In this document: positions 32,725-41,382 of the stretch, one piece after another
Layout of the letters: every line of letters begins with the position of its first letter
How positions within the stretch are numbered: the first letter of the stretch is position 1
NCBI RefSeq assembly: GCF_000970045.1
Contig: NZ_CP009505.1
Coordinates: 2,418,001-2,482,000 of the forward strand
DNA from: Methanosarcina sp. MTP4
GTDB taxonomy: Archaea; Halobacteriota; Methanosarcinia; Methanosarcinales; Methanosarcinaceae
Reading direction: 5' to 3'
DNA length: 64,000 bases
Position numbers and translations under genes: made by a program
The notes under the pieces: generated by a model
Databases searched by the model: none
The model's input: the letters and a program-made list of their open reading frames with translations, nothing else
Told to the model about the DNA's origin: nothing

Positions 32725-33906
32725 ATGGAAAGTTATTACGTACCTGAAATTGCTGACAATGTATTCTGGGTAGGGGCAAAAGACTGGAACCGCCGGCTCT
32801 TTGATGCCCTGGTCCCTCTTCCGGAGGGCACCAGCTACAATTCGTATCTTGTGAAGGGCACGGAGAAAACCGTTCTTATCGATACCGTGAACCCGGGGTT
32901 TGAGAAGGAATTCGTGGAAAAAATCAATAAAGTAACCGAGCTCGAAAAGCTCGACTACCTTATAATGAACCATGCCGAGCCTGACCACTCCAATGCGATA
33001 CGTTTCATCATGGAAAGAGCCCCGAAAGCCGTGCTAGTCACCACGAAAAAGGGAATAGGGATGGTCAGGAATTATCATGAGATCCCGGATGAGCGGGTAA
33101 AAATCGTTGGGGACGGAGACCTGCTCGATCTAGGGGGAAAAACCCTCAGGTTTATTGAAGCCCCCTGGCTTCACTGGCCTGAGACCATGTTCACCTATCT
33201 TGAGGAAGATAAAATCCTTTTCTCCTGCGACTTTTTCGGGGCTCACACAGCTCAGGGCGTTTATGACGAGGACATTGAAGACCTGATACCCATGGCCAAG
33301 CGCTACTTCGGGGAGATCATGATGCCCTTCAGGAAACAGGGGGCAAAGGCTCTTGAGAAAATAAAGGATCTTGAAATCCGGGTCATTGCCCCCAGCCATG
33401 GACCAATGTACAAAAACCCTGAAAGGATCCTGGGACCTCACAGGAAATGGACATCAGGAGAAAGCGAAAAGAAAGCCCTCGTCGTCTACGCAAGCATGTG
33501 GGGCTCCACGGAAAAACTGGTTAGGGAAATGGCCGAAACCCTGCTCTCAAAAGGCATTGACGTCCGCCTCTACAACCTTGCAGTCTCAGACATCGGGGAC
33601 CTTGCCCGGGAACTCGTGGACAGCCGGGCCGTGGTGCTAGGGAGCCCGACAGTCCTTGGCGGGATGCACCCGCTTGCCATGCAGGGAGCTTACCTGGTAA
33701 AAGCTTTCAAGCCACCCATTAAGTATGGGGTTCTTCTCGGCTCCTACGGCTGGGGGGGCGGTGCCCTGAAGCAGGCAGCTGAAATGCTGGCCCCGACAAA
33801 AATCGAAGTTGTGGGAACGCTCCAGGTGAAAGGGGCTCCGAAAGAAGAGGACCTTAAGGAAGTACAAAGAATAGCCCTGGAACTTGCGGAAAAGATGGAA
33901 GAATAA
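32725..33906 (+). CDS. fprA: A-type flavodiiron protein, F420H2 oxidase (FprA)
   Basis: The enzyme reduces O2 to water with electrons from reduced F420 and protects the anaerobe from oxygen. The 393-residue product has a metallo-beta-lactamase-like domain whose diiron ligands are visible: HAEPDH (His83, Glu85, Asp87, His88), His150, Asp169 and a last His in APSHGPMY. A flavodoxin domain starts at ALVVYASMWGSTEKL (about res. 255) and continues with GSPTVLGGMHP and GSYGWGGGA. No rubredoxin domain follows, as in the methanogen F420 type. The duplicated palindromes upstream may control it. Confidence 0.93.
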   Translation: MESYYVPEIADNVFWVGAKDWNRRLFDALVPLPEGTSYNSYLVKGTEKTVLIDTVNPGFEKEFVEKINKVTELEKLDYLIMNHAEPDHSNAIRFIMERAPKAVLVTTKKGIGMVRNYHEIPDERVKIVGDGDLLDLGGKTLRFIEAPWLHWPETMFTYLEEDKILFSCDFFGAHTAQGVYDEDIEDLIPMAKRYFGEIMMPFRKQGAKALEKIKDLEIRVIAPSHGPMYKNPERILGPHRKWTSGESEKKALVVYASMWGSTEKLVREMAETLLSKGIDVRLYNLAVSDIGDLARELVDSRAVVLGSPTVLGGMHPLAMQGAYLVKAFKPPIKYGVLLGSYGWGGGALKQAAEMLAPTKIEVVGTLQVKGAPKEEDLKEVQRIALELAEKMEE

Positions 33907-34004
33907 GCGGGAAATGCCTGAGTTTTCGATCGGAATATGGAAGAATAAGCGGGAAATTCCCTGGTTTCCAATCGGGGTTTACCTGAATTCTTCCGGGCCT
34001 GCGT

Positions 34005-34865
34005 TTATAGGCGTGCCCGGATCAGTTCCAAAAAAGCATACAGGAAAATCCCGATCACTGCGCTCCATAAGGGTATAAAGAGTTCCACTCCATGCCACCC
34101 TTCCAGGGCTGCAAGCGCAAGAGCACCCAGTAGTGCTGTGACCTGGGCTGCCTGAATTCTTCCGGGATCAAGGGGTAGCCCGTTCCGGTCACCTTTTGAC
34201 TTTATTTTACGGGAAGCCAGGATATGCGGCACGAAAAAGATTGCCGGAATAAGCAGAATCAGAATCAAACCCGTTACCTGCAGAGGAGTGGCTTCGCTTA
34301 CTCCGCCTCCCCATAATCCAGTTTTCAACTCCCTGAGGAGTGTAAAAGCTGAGGTAAGAGCTGCGGCACCTGCAAAAAAAAGCTGCTGCCTCTTAGGCTC
34401 TGAAAGCCTGCTGTCCAGGAAGAAAGCCGCAGCAGCCGTAGCCCCGAAAATCCAGTTTTCCTGCAGGGCGAGCCAGCCTGAAAGTAAGAGTATCACCAGG
34501 GAATCGAAGCTTTTTGCGGGGAGGCCGGTACTCCTGTTCAAAATCCTGATTAAAAGGAGAAACAAAACCGAAGCAAGCAACCCGGGGACAGGGAAATACA
34601 GGAGTGCGACACAGGCAAGAAAAGCTGCAGTAAAAGCCGAAAGTTCATTGTCGGGGTCCAGTTCACGGGCAAGCGCCCAGGCAAGAAAGACGTAGATTCC
34701 GGTTCGAATACCTGGTATTAGCACCTTTACCGGAGGGATACCTGAAAGAACCTGAAAGCCTGCACTTGCGAAGATGACGAAGAGAGTAAGGATCAAAATT
34801 GCCCGGTTTGTCGGATAGTTAGGGTCGATCGGGCGAGCAATGGAGCTGAACCTGGAAATATCCAT
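34005..34865 (-). CDS. Multi-span membrane protein of unknown function
   Basis: A 286-residue integral membrane protein with about eight hydrophobic segments and a short cytoplasmic N-terminus (MDISRFSSIARPIDPNYPTN). Charged loops (DSRLSEPKRQQ, SRKIKSKGDRNG) sit between spans. I see no transporter or enzyme signature. It is convergent with the flavodiiron gene and divergent from the permease. Confidence 0.65.
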   Translation of the reverse strand: MDISRFSSIARPIDPNYPTNRAILILTLFVIFASAGFQVLSGIPPVKVLIPGIRTGIYVFLAWALARELDPDNELSAFTAAFLACVALLYFPVPGLLASVLFLLLIRILNRSTGLPAKSFDSLVILLLSGWLALQENWIFGATAAAAFFLDSRLSEPKRQQLFFAGAAALTSAFTLLRELKTGLWGGGVSEATPLQVTGLILILLIPAIFFVPHILASRKIKSKGDRNGLPLDPGRIQAAQVTALLGALALAALEGWHGVELFIPLWSAVIGIFLYAFLELIRARL

Positions 34866-34941
34866 CTACTTTAATTACTGGTTGTGAACGTTTAACTGTT
34901 ATGGCGAGTAACATTTACTAATATTTACTAATCATGGCTAC

Positions 34942-35043
34942 TTTTTTCAGGATCACAGCTTCCTCAGGTAATGCTACGTTTTTTCAGGATCACAGCTTCC
35001 TCAGGTAATGCTACGTTTTTTCAGGATCATAGTTTCCTCAGGT
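34942..35043. repeat. 37-bp tandem repeat before the permease gene
   Basis: Three copies of a 37-bp unit containing TTTTTTCAGGATCACAGCTT; the third differs at two bases (CATAGTTT). The array ends 40 bases before the permease start. There are no spacers, so it is not CRISPR. Confidence 0.9.
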
Positions 35044-35082
35044 CTATAATTGCTTGAATTTCAAATGTAGTTTCCATAAAAA

Positions 35083-36435
35083 GTGATTTTTTTCTCACAG
35101 GCCCGGGACCGAAATTTCCGGGGACATGGGGGTTTGCTTACGGACAGGGAACCGGCATTAAAGCGTGAATTGAGCCTGGTAGAGGTTACACTAACCGGGG
35201 TGGGCAGCATCCTCGGGGCCGGGATTTACGTGCTTGTGGGAAAAGCCGCCGGGCTTGCAGGCAACCTTGTCTGGCTTTCGTTTTTATTTGCAGGTACCGC
35301 TGCGTCCCTCTCTGCCCTGAGTTATATGGAGCTTGCTTCAATGTACCCCCGGGCCGGGGCTGAATACGAATTTGTAAGGAGGGCTTTCGGGGAAAAGGTG
35401 GGGCTTCTTGTGGGCCTGCTGATTATTTACGTGGTGGTTATCACGGCTTCCGCAGTTGCCCTGGGCTTTGGGGGTTACTACAGTTCTCTTTTCGGGGCCG
35501 GAATTCTGGAGGGGGCGATTGGGGTGCTGCTGCTCCTCGGTTTTGTCATGTTTTACGGGATCAAAGAATCGGCCCGGCTTGCAATCCTCATCACGCTAAT
35601 CGAGTTTTCGGGGCTGCTGATAATAATCTACATAGGGATTCCGTTCCTGGGGACAGTCAATTACTTCGAGATGACAAGCTTTTCAGGGGTATTTGAAGCC
35701 TCTGCCCTCATCTTTTTTGCCTTCCTGGGTTTTGAAGACATCGTAAGGCTTGCCCAGGAGACAAAGGACCCCGAGAAGACAACCCCAAAGGCCCTGATCC
35801 TTGCAATTTTTACCACTGTCATCCTTTACGTCTGCGTGGCAGTGGTGGCAGTAAGTGTGCTCAACTACCGGACCCTCGGGGTTTCAGCTGCGCCTCTTGC
35901 CGAAATAGCAACCGTGGTCTTAGGGGACAAAGCCTTTGTCCTCCTTTCCTGGATTGCCCTCTTCTCCACGGTAAACACCGTGCTGGTTGTTATGCTGGGG
36001 GGTTCGAGAATCATCTATGGCATGGCAGCTTCCGGCTCCCTTCCCAACATCCTTTCCCGGATCCACCCTTCCCGTGGGACTCCCTGGATTTCTATCCTCG
36101 GCGTCGTGGGGCTTTCAATCCTTTTCGTATTCTTGAGGGACATCGCAACCGTTGCAAACATTTCGAACTTCATGATTTTCATCGTATTCATCATGGTCAA
36201 CCTCTCCCTTATCAAGCTCCGTTACACCGAACCCGAGAAAAGGCGGCCTTTCAGGGTCCCTCTCAGTATAGGGAAGTTTCCGATTCCTCCTGCCCTCGGA
36301 GCCCTCTCGGCCCTCTTCCTTTTTACCCAGCTAAGTGCCATGGTTATGGCCTACGGTTTTGCTCTTGTGGGTGTCGGTTTTGTGCTGGTGTTCCTGAAAA
36401 CCAGAAAGAAAAATAAGACCTTAAAGCAGGCGTAA
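35083..36435 (+). CDS. APC superfamily amino acid permease
   Basis: A 450-residue transporter with twelve predicted spans. The first span has the family motif TLTGVGSILGAGIYVLVGKAAGLAG (unwound helix binding site), and later LSALSYMELASMYPRAGAEYEFVRRAFG and FFAFLGFEDIVRLAQETKDPEKTTPKA are classic APC loops. It takes up amino acids or polyamines; the following decarboxylase gene makes a cationic substrate plausible, but this is inference. The annotated start is a GTG without a clear ribosome site. A TTG at 35134, next to GGGGG, would remove 17 residues. Confidence 0.92.
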   Translation: MIFFSQARDRNFRGHGGLLTDREPALKRELSLVEVTLTGVGSILGAGIYVLVGKAAGLAGNLVWLSFLFAGTAASLSALSYMELASMYPRAGAEYEFVRRAFGEKVGLLVGLLIIYVVVITASAVALGFGGYYSSLFGAGILEGAIGVLLLLGFVMFYGIKESARLAILITLIEFSGLLIIIYIGIPFLGTVNYFEMTSFSGVFEASALIFFAFLGFEDIVRLAQETKDPEKTTPKALILAIFTTVILYVCVAVVAVSVLNYRTLGVSAAPLAEIATVVLGDKAFVLLSWIALFSTVNTVLVVMLGGSRIIYGMAASGSLPNILSRIHPSRGTPWISILGVVGLSILFVFLRDIATVANISNFMIFIVFIMVNLSLIKLRYTEPEKRRPFRVPLSIGKFPIPPALGALSALFLFTQLSAMVMAYGFALVGVGFVLVFLKTRKKNKTLKQA

Positions 36436-36572
36436 TTCATGTGTATAGGGTTTAACTCGAAGAAAATTTGACGGTGTTGAAAATTATTCCATCTTTATAA
36501 TATTCAATGGAATAATATATTTCAATACTCGCATTGAATTTGAAGCGATTATGATATATATTCATAGTTACT
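36436..36572. promoter_or_regulatory. Promoter of structured RNA copy 1
   Basis: The sequence GCGATTATGATATATATTC (36545-36563) fits an archaeal BRE/TATA placed about 25 bases before the predicted RNA start. The same box occurs before copy 2 (38966-38983), although the flanks differ. Confidence 0.55.
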
Positions 36573-36712
36573 TATAAAAAATCACAGATTGAGAGTTAAA
36601 GGGTTTCCTCTCAATCTCCTGGGTTGGATCATTGGTAGGAGCCGGAAAGTGGGAACATCGGGCTCCTATCCACTACTTTTCCAACAATTTTGACCTTGCC
36701 TACCTGTTTTTT
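36573..36712 (+). ncRNA. Structured small RNA, copy 1
   Basis: About 140 nt. Hairpin 1 is GATTGAGAG (36587-36595)/CTCTCAATC (36608-36616) with a 12-nt loop. A conserved linker GGGTTGGATCATTG follows, then hairpin 2, TAGGAGCC (36636-36643)/GGCTCCTA (36661-36668). It ends at a T-run (36707-36712). Copy 2 at 38995-39215 has the same first hairpin and linker but a different second stem that still pairs perfectly, and both share the TATA box and the terminal CTGTTTTTT. No coding frame is kept between them. The function is unknown. Confidence 0.7.
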
Positions 36713-37336
36713 CTAACGTCTTCATTTAAAATAAAGCTTGTGAGTGGTCCTAAAAAAATTTATATTTTTCAAGAGATTCTAACGCACTTGTTTTTGGTCA
36801 TGCAGCAAATTCTATTTGCTAAAATACCGCACACCAATTCGATTTGATAAAATACCGTAATCTATTCCGGTTCTGCTGAGTTCCTGTGCCCGGGGAGTTC
36901 CTGGCCCCGGGGTGCACTACATAGCAGCTCTTCTTCCGAAAACATCAGCGGTTTTAAATCTCAATTAATTTGAAAAGCCGGAAGAGCTCATTTCCTGCCC
37001 CGGGCCAATAATGGGAATTAAAAGGTTTTTTTACAATAGGGGGGATTTTGAGAAATATTTGATGATTTAAAGAACTTTTTGTGAAATATTTTTTGATTTA
37101 AAGCAATTAAACTACCTTTATTTCAAAATATAATGAATTATACTGAATATATTTCGAATTAAAGCTTTTAAAATAGTAATAAATCATTATAATTAATTTT
37201 ATATGCTTTAAATGCTATTTGAATTGATTTATACCCATTTAATTTCAAATAAGTGGTTATAAATCGTTTAAAATAGATTTAAAGCGCTAAAATACTAAAA
37301 ATTACAAATCAGTTTAAAGGTGGCAAAGGAGCAGAT
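36713..37336. promoter_or_regulatory. A+T-rich leader of the decarboxylase gene
   Basis: No gene is seen. Bases 36725-36765 are still homologous to the region after RNA copy 2. From 37020 to 37310 the sequence is extremely A+T-rich, with repeated ATTTAAAG-like words (six or more copies), and is likely to hold the promoter and a long leader. GCAAAGGAG at 37323-37331 is the ribosome site. Confidence 0.45.
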
Positions 37337-38509
37337 ATGAGAAAAGAGCCTTATGAGTTTCCGCTGGAGGAATTTATTTCGGGGGAAGAGTTCAAGAAGA
37401 TCAAAAAATTTTCACGGGATAAAGAAACTCCTTTTTTGATCGTGGATCTACAGAAAGTGGAGCGAATGTACGATAAAATTATAGAGAATATGCCTTTCGC
37501 AAAAATTCATTATGCTGTAAAGGCAAACCCCCTGGATGAGGTAGTCCTTTCCCTGAAAAACAAGGGGTCCAACTTTGATGTGGCAACGGTCTACGAACTT
37601 GACCAGCTGCTGAGTCTCGGAGTGGAACCGGAGAGGATAAGTTACGGGAACACGATTAAGAAGGAAAAGGATATCGCCTATGCCTTTGAAAAAGGGGTCA
37701 GACTTTTTGCTACGGATTCGGAAAGCGACATGAAGAAGCTTTCAAAATATGCCCCGGGGTCCAGGGTCTTTTTCCGGATCCTCACGGAAAGCGACGGAGC
37801 GGACTGGCCGCTTTCCCGGAAATTCGGGGCGCACCCTGACCTGATCTACAAAATAATCATGAAGGCTGAAAAACTGGGGCTCGAACCTTACGGGCTTTCC
37901 TTCCACGTGGGCTCCCAGCAAAGAGACATCGGGCAGTGGGACAGTGCGATTGCCAGGTGCAAATACCTCTTCGAGGCCGCAGCTTCAAAGGGAATAAAAC
38001 TTAAGATGATAAACCTGGGCGGAGGTTTTCCGGCAAAATACCTCTCCCCGACCAATGACCTTGAGACCTATGCAAGGGAAATCTACCGTTTCTTATCCGA
38101 GGATTTTGGGGACGAGCTGCCTGAGATCCTGATCGAACCGGGCCGCTCCCTGACCGCCGATGCCGGAATAATCGTAAGTGAAATCGTAATGGTCTCCAAA
38201 AAAGCCAGGTTCAACCAGTACAGATGGGTCTTCCTTGACGTCGGGAAGTTCGGGGGCTTAATTGAAACCCTTGATGAGTGCATCAAATACCCCATCTACT
38301 GTGAAAAAAAAGGCTGCGCTGAAGAGGTAATCCTGGCAGGTCCTACCTGCGACAGCATGGACATACTCTATGAAGACCACAAATACTCTTTTCCCCATAC
38401 CCTGAGAGAGGGAAACAGAGTCTATATCTTCACCACCGGCGCCTATACCCAGAGCTACAGTTCCGTAAGTTTCAACGGGTTCCCACCTCTCAAGGCGTAT
38501 GTAATTTGA
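37337..38509 (+). CDS. Ornithine/arginine/lysine decarboxylase family, fold III PLP enzyme
   Basis: A 390-residue PLP enzyme of the eukaryote-like ornithine decarboxylase family, which makes polyamines. The PLP lysine is Lys62 in HYAVKANP. Other marks are FDVATVYELD, SFHVGSQQ, NLGGGFP, EPGRSLTADAG, the active-site Cys338 in GPTCDSMD, and GAYTQSYSSVSFNGFPP at the end. The GPTCDSMD/FNGF pair favours ornithine-type over diaminopimelate decarboxylase, but lysine or carboxynorspermidine-type activity cannot be excluded. It is flanked by two copies of the structured RNA, which may be linked to its control. Confidence 0.92.
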   Translation: MRKEPYEFPLEEFISGEEFKKIKKFSRDKETPFLIVDLQKVERMYDKIIENMPFAKIHYAVKANPLDEVVLSLKNKGSNFDVATVYELDQLLSLGVEPERISYGNTIKKEKDIAYAFEKGVRLFATDSESDMKKLSKYAPGSRVFFRILTESDGADWPLSRKFGAHPDLIYKIIMKAEKLGLEPYGLSFHVGSQQRDIGQWDSAIARCKYLFEAAASKGIKLKMINLGGGFPAKYLSPTNDLETYAREIYRFLSEDFGDELPEILIEPGRSLTADAGIIVSEIVMVSKKARFNQYRWVFLDVGKFGGLIETLDECIKYPIYCEKKGCAEEVILAGPTCDSMDILYEDHKYSFPHTLREGNRVYIFTTGAYTQSYSSVSFNGFPPLKAYVI

Positions 38510-38573
38510 AGGGAAACAAGCTTCCCTTTTTATTTTTCATTCCTGCCCAGTTTCGGTTTAATCCCGTTTTCCC

Positions 38574-38827
38574 TTCCTGTTTCAGGTTTTATTTCATCAT
38601 GTTTCAGGGTATCTTTTTTAGTTCCTGTTTCAGGGTATCTTTTTTAGTTCCTGTTTCAGGGTCTCTTTTTTAGTTCATCATGTTTCAGGGTCTCTTTTTT
38701 AGTTCCTGTTTCAGGGTATCTTTTTTAGTTCCTGTTTCAGGGTATCTTTTTTAGTTCCTGTTTCAGGGTCTCTTTTTTAGTTCCTGTTTAGGATCTCTTA
38801 TTTAGTTCCTGTTTCAGGGTATCTTTA
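38574..38827. repeat. 26-bp tandem repeat array
   Basis: About ten copies of a 26-bp unit (core GTTCCTGTTTCAGGGTATCT followed by a T-run), some with TCATCATG in place of CCTG. The copies abut without spacers. The T-runs after a gene could end transcription many times over. Confidence 0.9.
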
Positions 38828-38994
38828 TTCCTGAGATTCCAGGTTGAAATTTCAATGGCGTTGAAAAATACAAGGCTGGGAAAAAATAAAGCCGACTTAA
38901 CATTTTTTGGCATCGCTAAAATAGTAATAAGAATTGAATATTTCAGTAGCGCCAAATAATTTTGATCGATTATGATATATATGGACAAGTCCTT

Positions 38995-39215
38995 ATAAAA
39001 AAGCTGTAGATTGAGAGTTTAAGGGTTTCCTCTCAATCTCGTGGGGTTGGATCATTGATAGGGGGACGCCGGACGGGAACCGGCCCCTATCAATCACTTC
39101 TAGCTATTGATCACTTGATATTGATCATTTTAGCTGTTGATCGCTTATAGCTATCAAACACTTGTGAAAACTCAAAAACTTAGTGAATACTTTTTGCGTC
39201 GAACTTCTGTTTTTT
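38995..39215 (+). ncRNA. Structured small RNA, copy 2
   Basis: Hairpin 1 is GATTGAGAG (39009-39017)/CTCTCAATC (39030-39038), as in copy 1. After the linker GGGGTTGGATCATT comes hairpin 2, TTGATAGGGG (39055-39064)/CCCCTATCAA (39084-39093), extended by GCCGG/CCGGC. The stem sequence differs from copy 1 while pairing is kept. Before the T-run (39210-39215) there is an extra stretch of about 90 bases with repeated TAGCTATTGATCACTT-like words, absent from copy 1, so the true RNA may end earlier. A TATA box lies at 38970-38982. Confidence 0.65.
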
Positions 39216-39468
39216 GTAATGTCCTGTTTCATAATAAAGCTTATGAGCGGATTTTAAAAATTAAAAAAAGTTCACAGTGAAGCGGTTTAAAGGGTTTTGT
39301 TCACATTTTTCTCTATTTTGCATGCGGGTTTTTTGAAAATAGGGTGAAGGGCATAGCCTTTTCAAAAAAGATTGGTTTGGGGCTAAAGTTTTTTAATTCC
39401 CCTCAAGTCTCCGGGTGATTTTGGGGTGCTATTTGCGGCCGACCCCGGAATAAAACGGAAGAATCGGT
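39216..39468. other. Region between RNA copy 2 and secreted-protein gene
   Basis: No gene is seen. Bases 39217-39262 keep homology to 36713-36762 (CATAATAAAGCTTATGAG against TAAAATAAAGCTTGTGAG). Confidence 0.4.
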
Positions 39469-40329
39469 TCACTTGCCCTTTTTCGTCTCCTTTTTCGTCT
39501 TTGATATCCCTGCAAGGAAGAGCAGTCCCGTGAGAACTCCTGCCATCAGATAGGAGATATTCGAAAAGCCCTCGCTTTTCCCGGTCTCCCGGGTCTTTTC
39601 TTCGGCAGGCACATTTTCTTCCCAGACCTCATCCCGGACGGAAGCCCCTGACGCACTTATTGCCCCGTCCGTTTCTGCTGCCGTATTTTCCCCCGGATGG
39701 ATGGTCAGGCTTCCCTGCCTGGGAGGGTTGGGGCCTTCACTAATCCCCTGCCCTGCGGGACTCAGGGTTACCTTCTTTGCTGAGCTGCCGACCTTCACTT
39801 CGTAGTCCCCTGCAGGCAAGGCTTCAGTGTAATATGTATAGCTGAATATCCCGTCGGACCCTGTCATCACCCTTTGCAGGGCGCTGATCTTCAGCTTCAC
39901 GGTTGTAGCTTCCCTTTCCGCATACCCTCCTACATTAAACTGGTAATTCCCCGGAGGGATGCCTGTATGGGACGCAATGGCTGTCCCTTCCCTTGATATG
40001 GAGCTGTTCGTTTTCCAGAAAAGCATTTTCCAGCCCACGTTCAGGTCCTCTACCCCTTCTGCCCTGACAGTGACCTGGTTGTTGAAATCCAGGATTTCAA
40101 TCCCCTCAAGTTCGTAACTGTACTCTCTAAGGTAGACCGGAACCGTTTTTTCAAAAGAAACCAGAATCCCGACTTCCTCTCCGGGCTCAGCGTTCCCCCT
40201 GATCTTCAGGCCATCTCCTACAGCCGGATTTTCAGGGATTACTTCCCAGCCGCCGACTTCCCCCGCAGCAGGCTGGATAATCAGTCCCAGAAATATGAGA
40301 AGTAAAACTAAAAGTATACTACGTGACAC
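39469..40329 (-). CDS. Secreted beta-domain protein with C-terminal anchor
   Basis: A 286-residue surface protein. The GTG start at 40329 has GGGGGAAAT immediately before it. A signal peptide (SILLVLLLIFLGLIIQPAAG) is followed by two Ig-like beta domains (res. about 25-185), then a Ser/Glu/Pro-rich linker and a C-terminal membrane span with Lys-rich tail (YLMAGVLTGLLFLAGISKTKKETKKGK is split span plus tail). This layout is that of archaeal surface proteins of the DUF3821 type, although I cannot confirm the family. Function is unknown. Confidence 0.7.
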   Translation of the reverse strand: MSRSILLVLLLIFLGLIIQPAAGEVGGWEVIPENPAVGDGLKIRGNAEPGEEVGILVSFEKTVPVYLREYSYELEGIEILDFNNQVTVRAEGVEDLNVGWKMLFWKTNSSISREGTAIASHTGIPPGNYQFNVGGYAEREATTVKLKISALQRVMTGSDGIFSYTYYTEALPAGDYEVKVGSSAKKVTLSPAGQGISEGPNPPRQGSLTIHPGENTAAETDGAISASGASVRDEVWEENVPAEEKTRETGKSEGFSNISYLMAGVLTGLLFLAGISKTKKETKKGK

Positions 40330-40716
40330 ATTTCCCCCACTCTTAAATGTCTATGATCCTAATTTTTTTGAAGCTAATTTCTTTGACGCTACGGTAGCCT
40401 CTAGTGTTTTTTTGCGCCTCAAATTCACGTTTTTGCATCTCCTCGTTTTTCAGATCGTTTTTTTCAGTTCAAACTCTCCCGGAAATATTTTGGGCTTCAA
40501 AGTACTTATACTTTTTATTTTTTTGAATCTATCTATCCCCCATTTTTCACTCAGTTGGCAAGCAAAATCCGGAGAAAAAGCACTTTATCAGAATAAAACG
40601 GTGTGAGATTAAAAGAAATCATGGAATAAAAAGAAACAGAAGTTGAAGAGAAAACTTCAACTTTGCCTTTCCTTCGAATTTGGATTCTACTTTGGCTTCA
40701 AATTTGGCTTGTCAAG
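40330..40716. other. Intergenic region
   Basis: No gene is seen. The strand is T-rich and shows no clear repeat. The T-rich stretch beside 40329 probably contains the promoter of the leftward secreted-protein gene. Confidence 0.4.
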
Positions 40717-41382
40717 TTAGATCCAGCCTTTTTCCGTCCAGTAGTCGCAGTTGTGCGGCCAGTGCTCTTTATTGGCAAGGATGACATACTTAAACTGTCC
40801 TCTCCAGGCTTCATGTGCAGCTTCCTGTTCCGGGTACTGTCTCTTCTCCTTTATCGCTTCAACGAGGTCTTTACCCATTCCCTGCGATTTTTCGATTGCT
40901 GCTGCCATTGCCGAGGGGCCCTCTGCCATTGAGCAGCCCACTCCTCCGGTGAAGTTGCCTCCGCAGTGTGCCATAAAATTATTCATGATGTCAAGGACAA
41001 AATCTATTTCCCCGCTGCCCGCAGTCGTCAGGGAAAAGCCGTACTTCCCATCAAAGAGCTGCTCATGAATAACACGGGGACATCTGTCGAAAAGGGTCTT
41101 GAGCTGAGCTGTCACGTTTGTTATGTAATTGGGGCTGCTCAGGATTATGCCGTCCGCGGCCAGAAGTTTTTCAATTACGGGCTGGTAGTCGTCTTTTATT
41201 GAACATACACCGGTTTCATGGCAGGAATTGCATGCAGTGCAGTATTTGAGATTCAACTTTGCAACGTCGATTTTCTCGACTTCGGCTCCTGCTCTTGCGG
41301 CTCCAGCCAGGGCTGCGTCCAGAAGTTTTAAGGTGCTACTGTTTTTGCCTCTTGGGCTTGATGATATTCCAATTATTTTCAT
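40717..41382 (-). CDS. Iron-sulfur flavoprotein (Isf family)
   Basis: A 221-residue NADPH-dependent-FMN-reductase-like protein with the compact cysteine motif CTACNSCHETGVC (Cys48, 51, 54, 60) that binds a [4Fe-4S] cluster next to FMN. The phosphate loop is GISSSPRGKNSSTL and the isoalloxazine region SSPNYITNVTAQLKTLFDRC. Isf proteins of Methanosarcina pass electrons from ferredoxin to O2 or peroxide. The start at 41382 has GAGAGGGT upstream. The FMN site includes TAGSGE. Confidence 0.93.
   Translation of the reverse strand: MKIIGISSSPRGKNSSTLKLLDAALAGAARAGAEVEKIDVAKLNLKYCTACNSCHETGVCSIKDDYQPVIEKLLAADGIILSSPNYITNVTAQLKTLFDRCPRVIHEQLFDGKYGFSLTTAGSGEIDFVLDIMNNFMAHCGGNFTGGVGCSMAEGPSAMAAAIEKSQGMGKDLVEAIKEKRQYPEQEAAHEAWRGQFKYVILANKEHWPHNCDYWTEKGWI

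Noticed and set aside
38574-38827. CRISPR array
   Set aside because: The 26-bp units abut directly with no unique spacers, and no cas gene is in the window. The same holds for 34942-35043 and 41696-41886.
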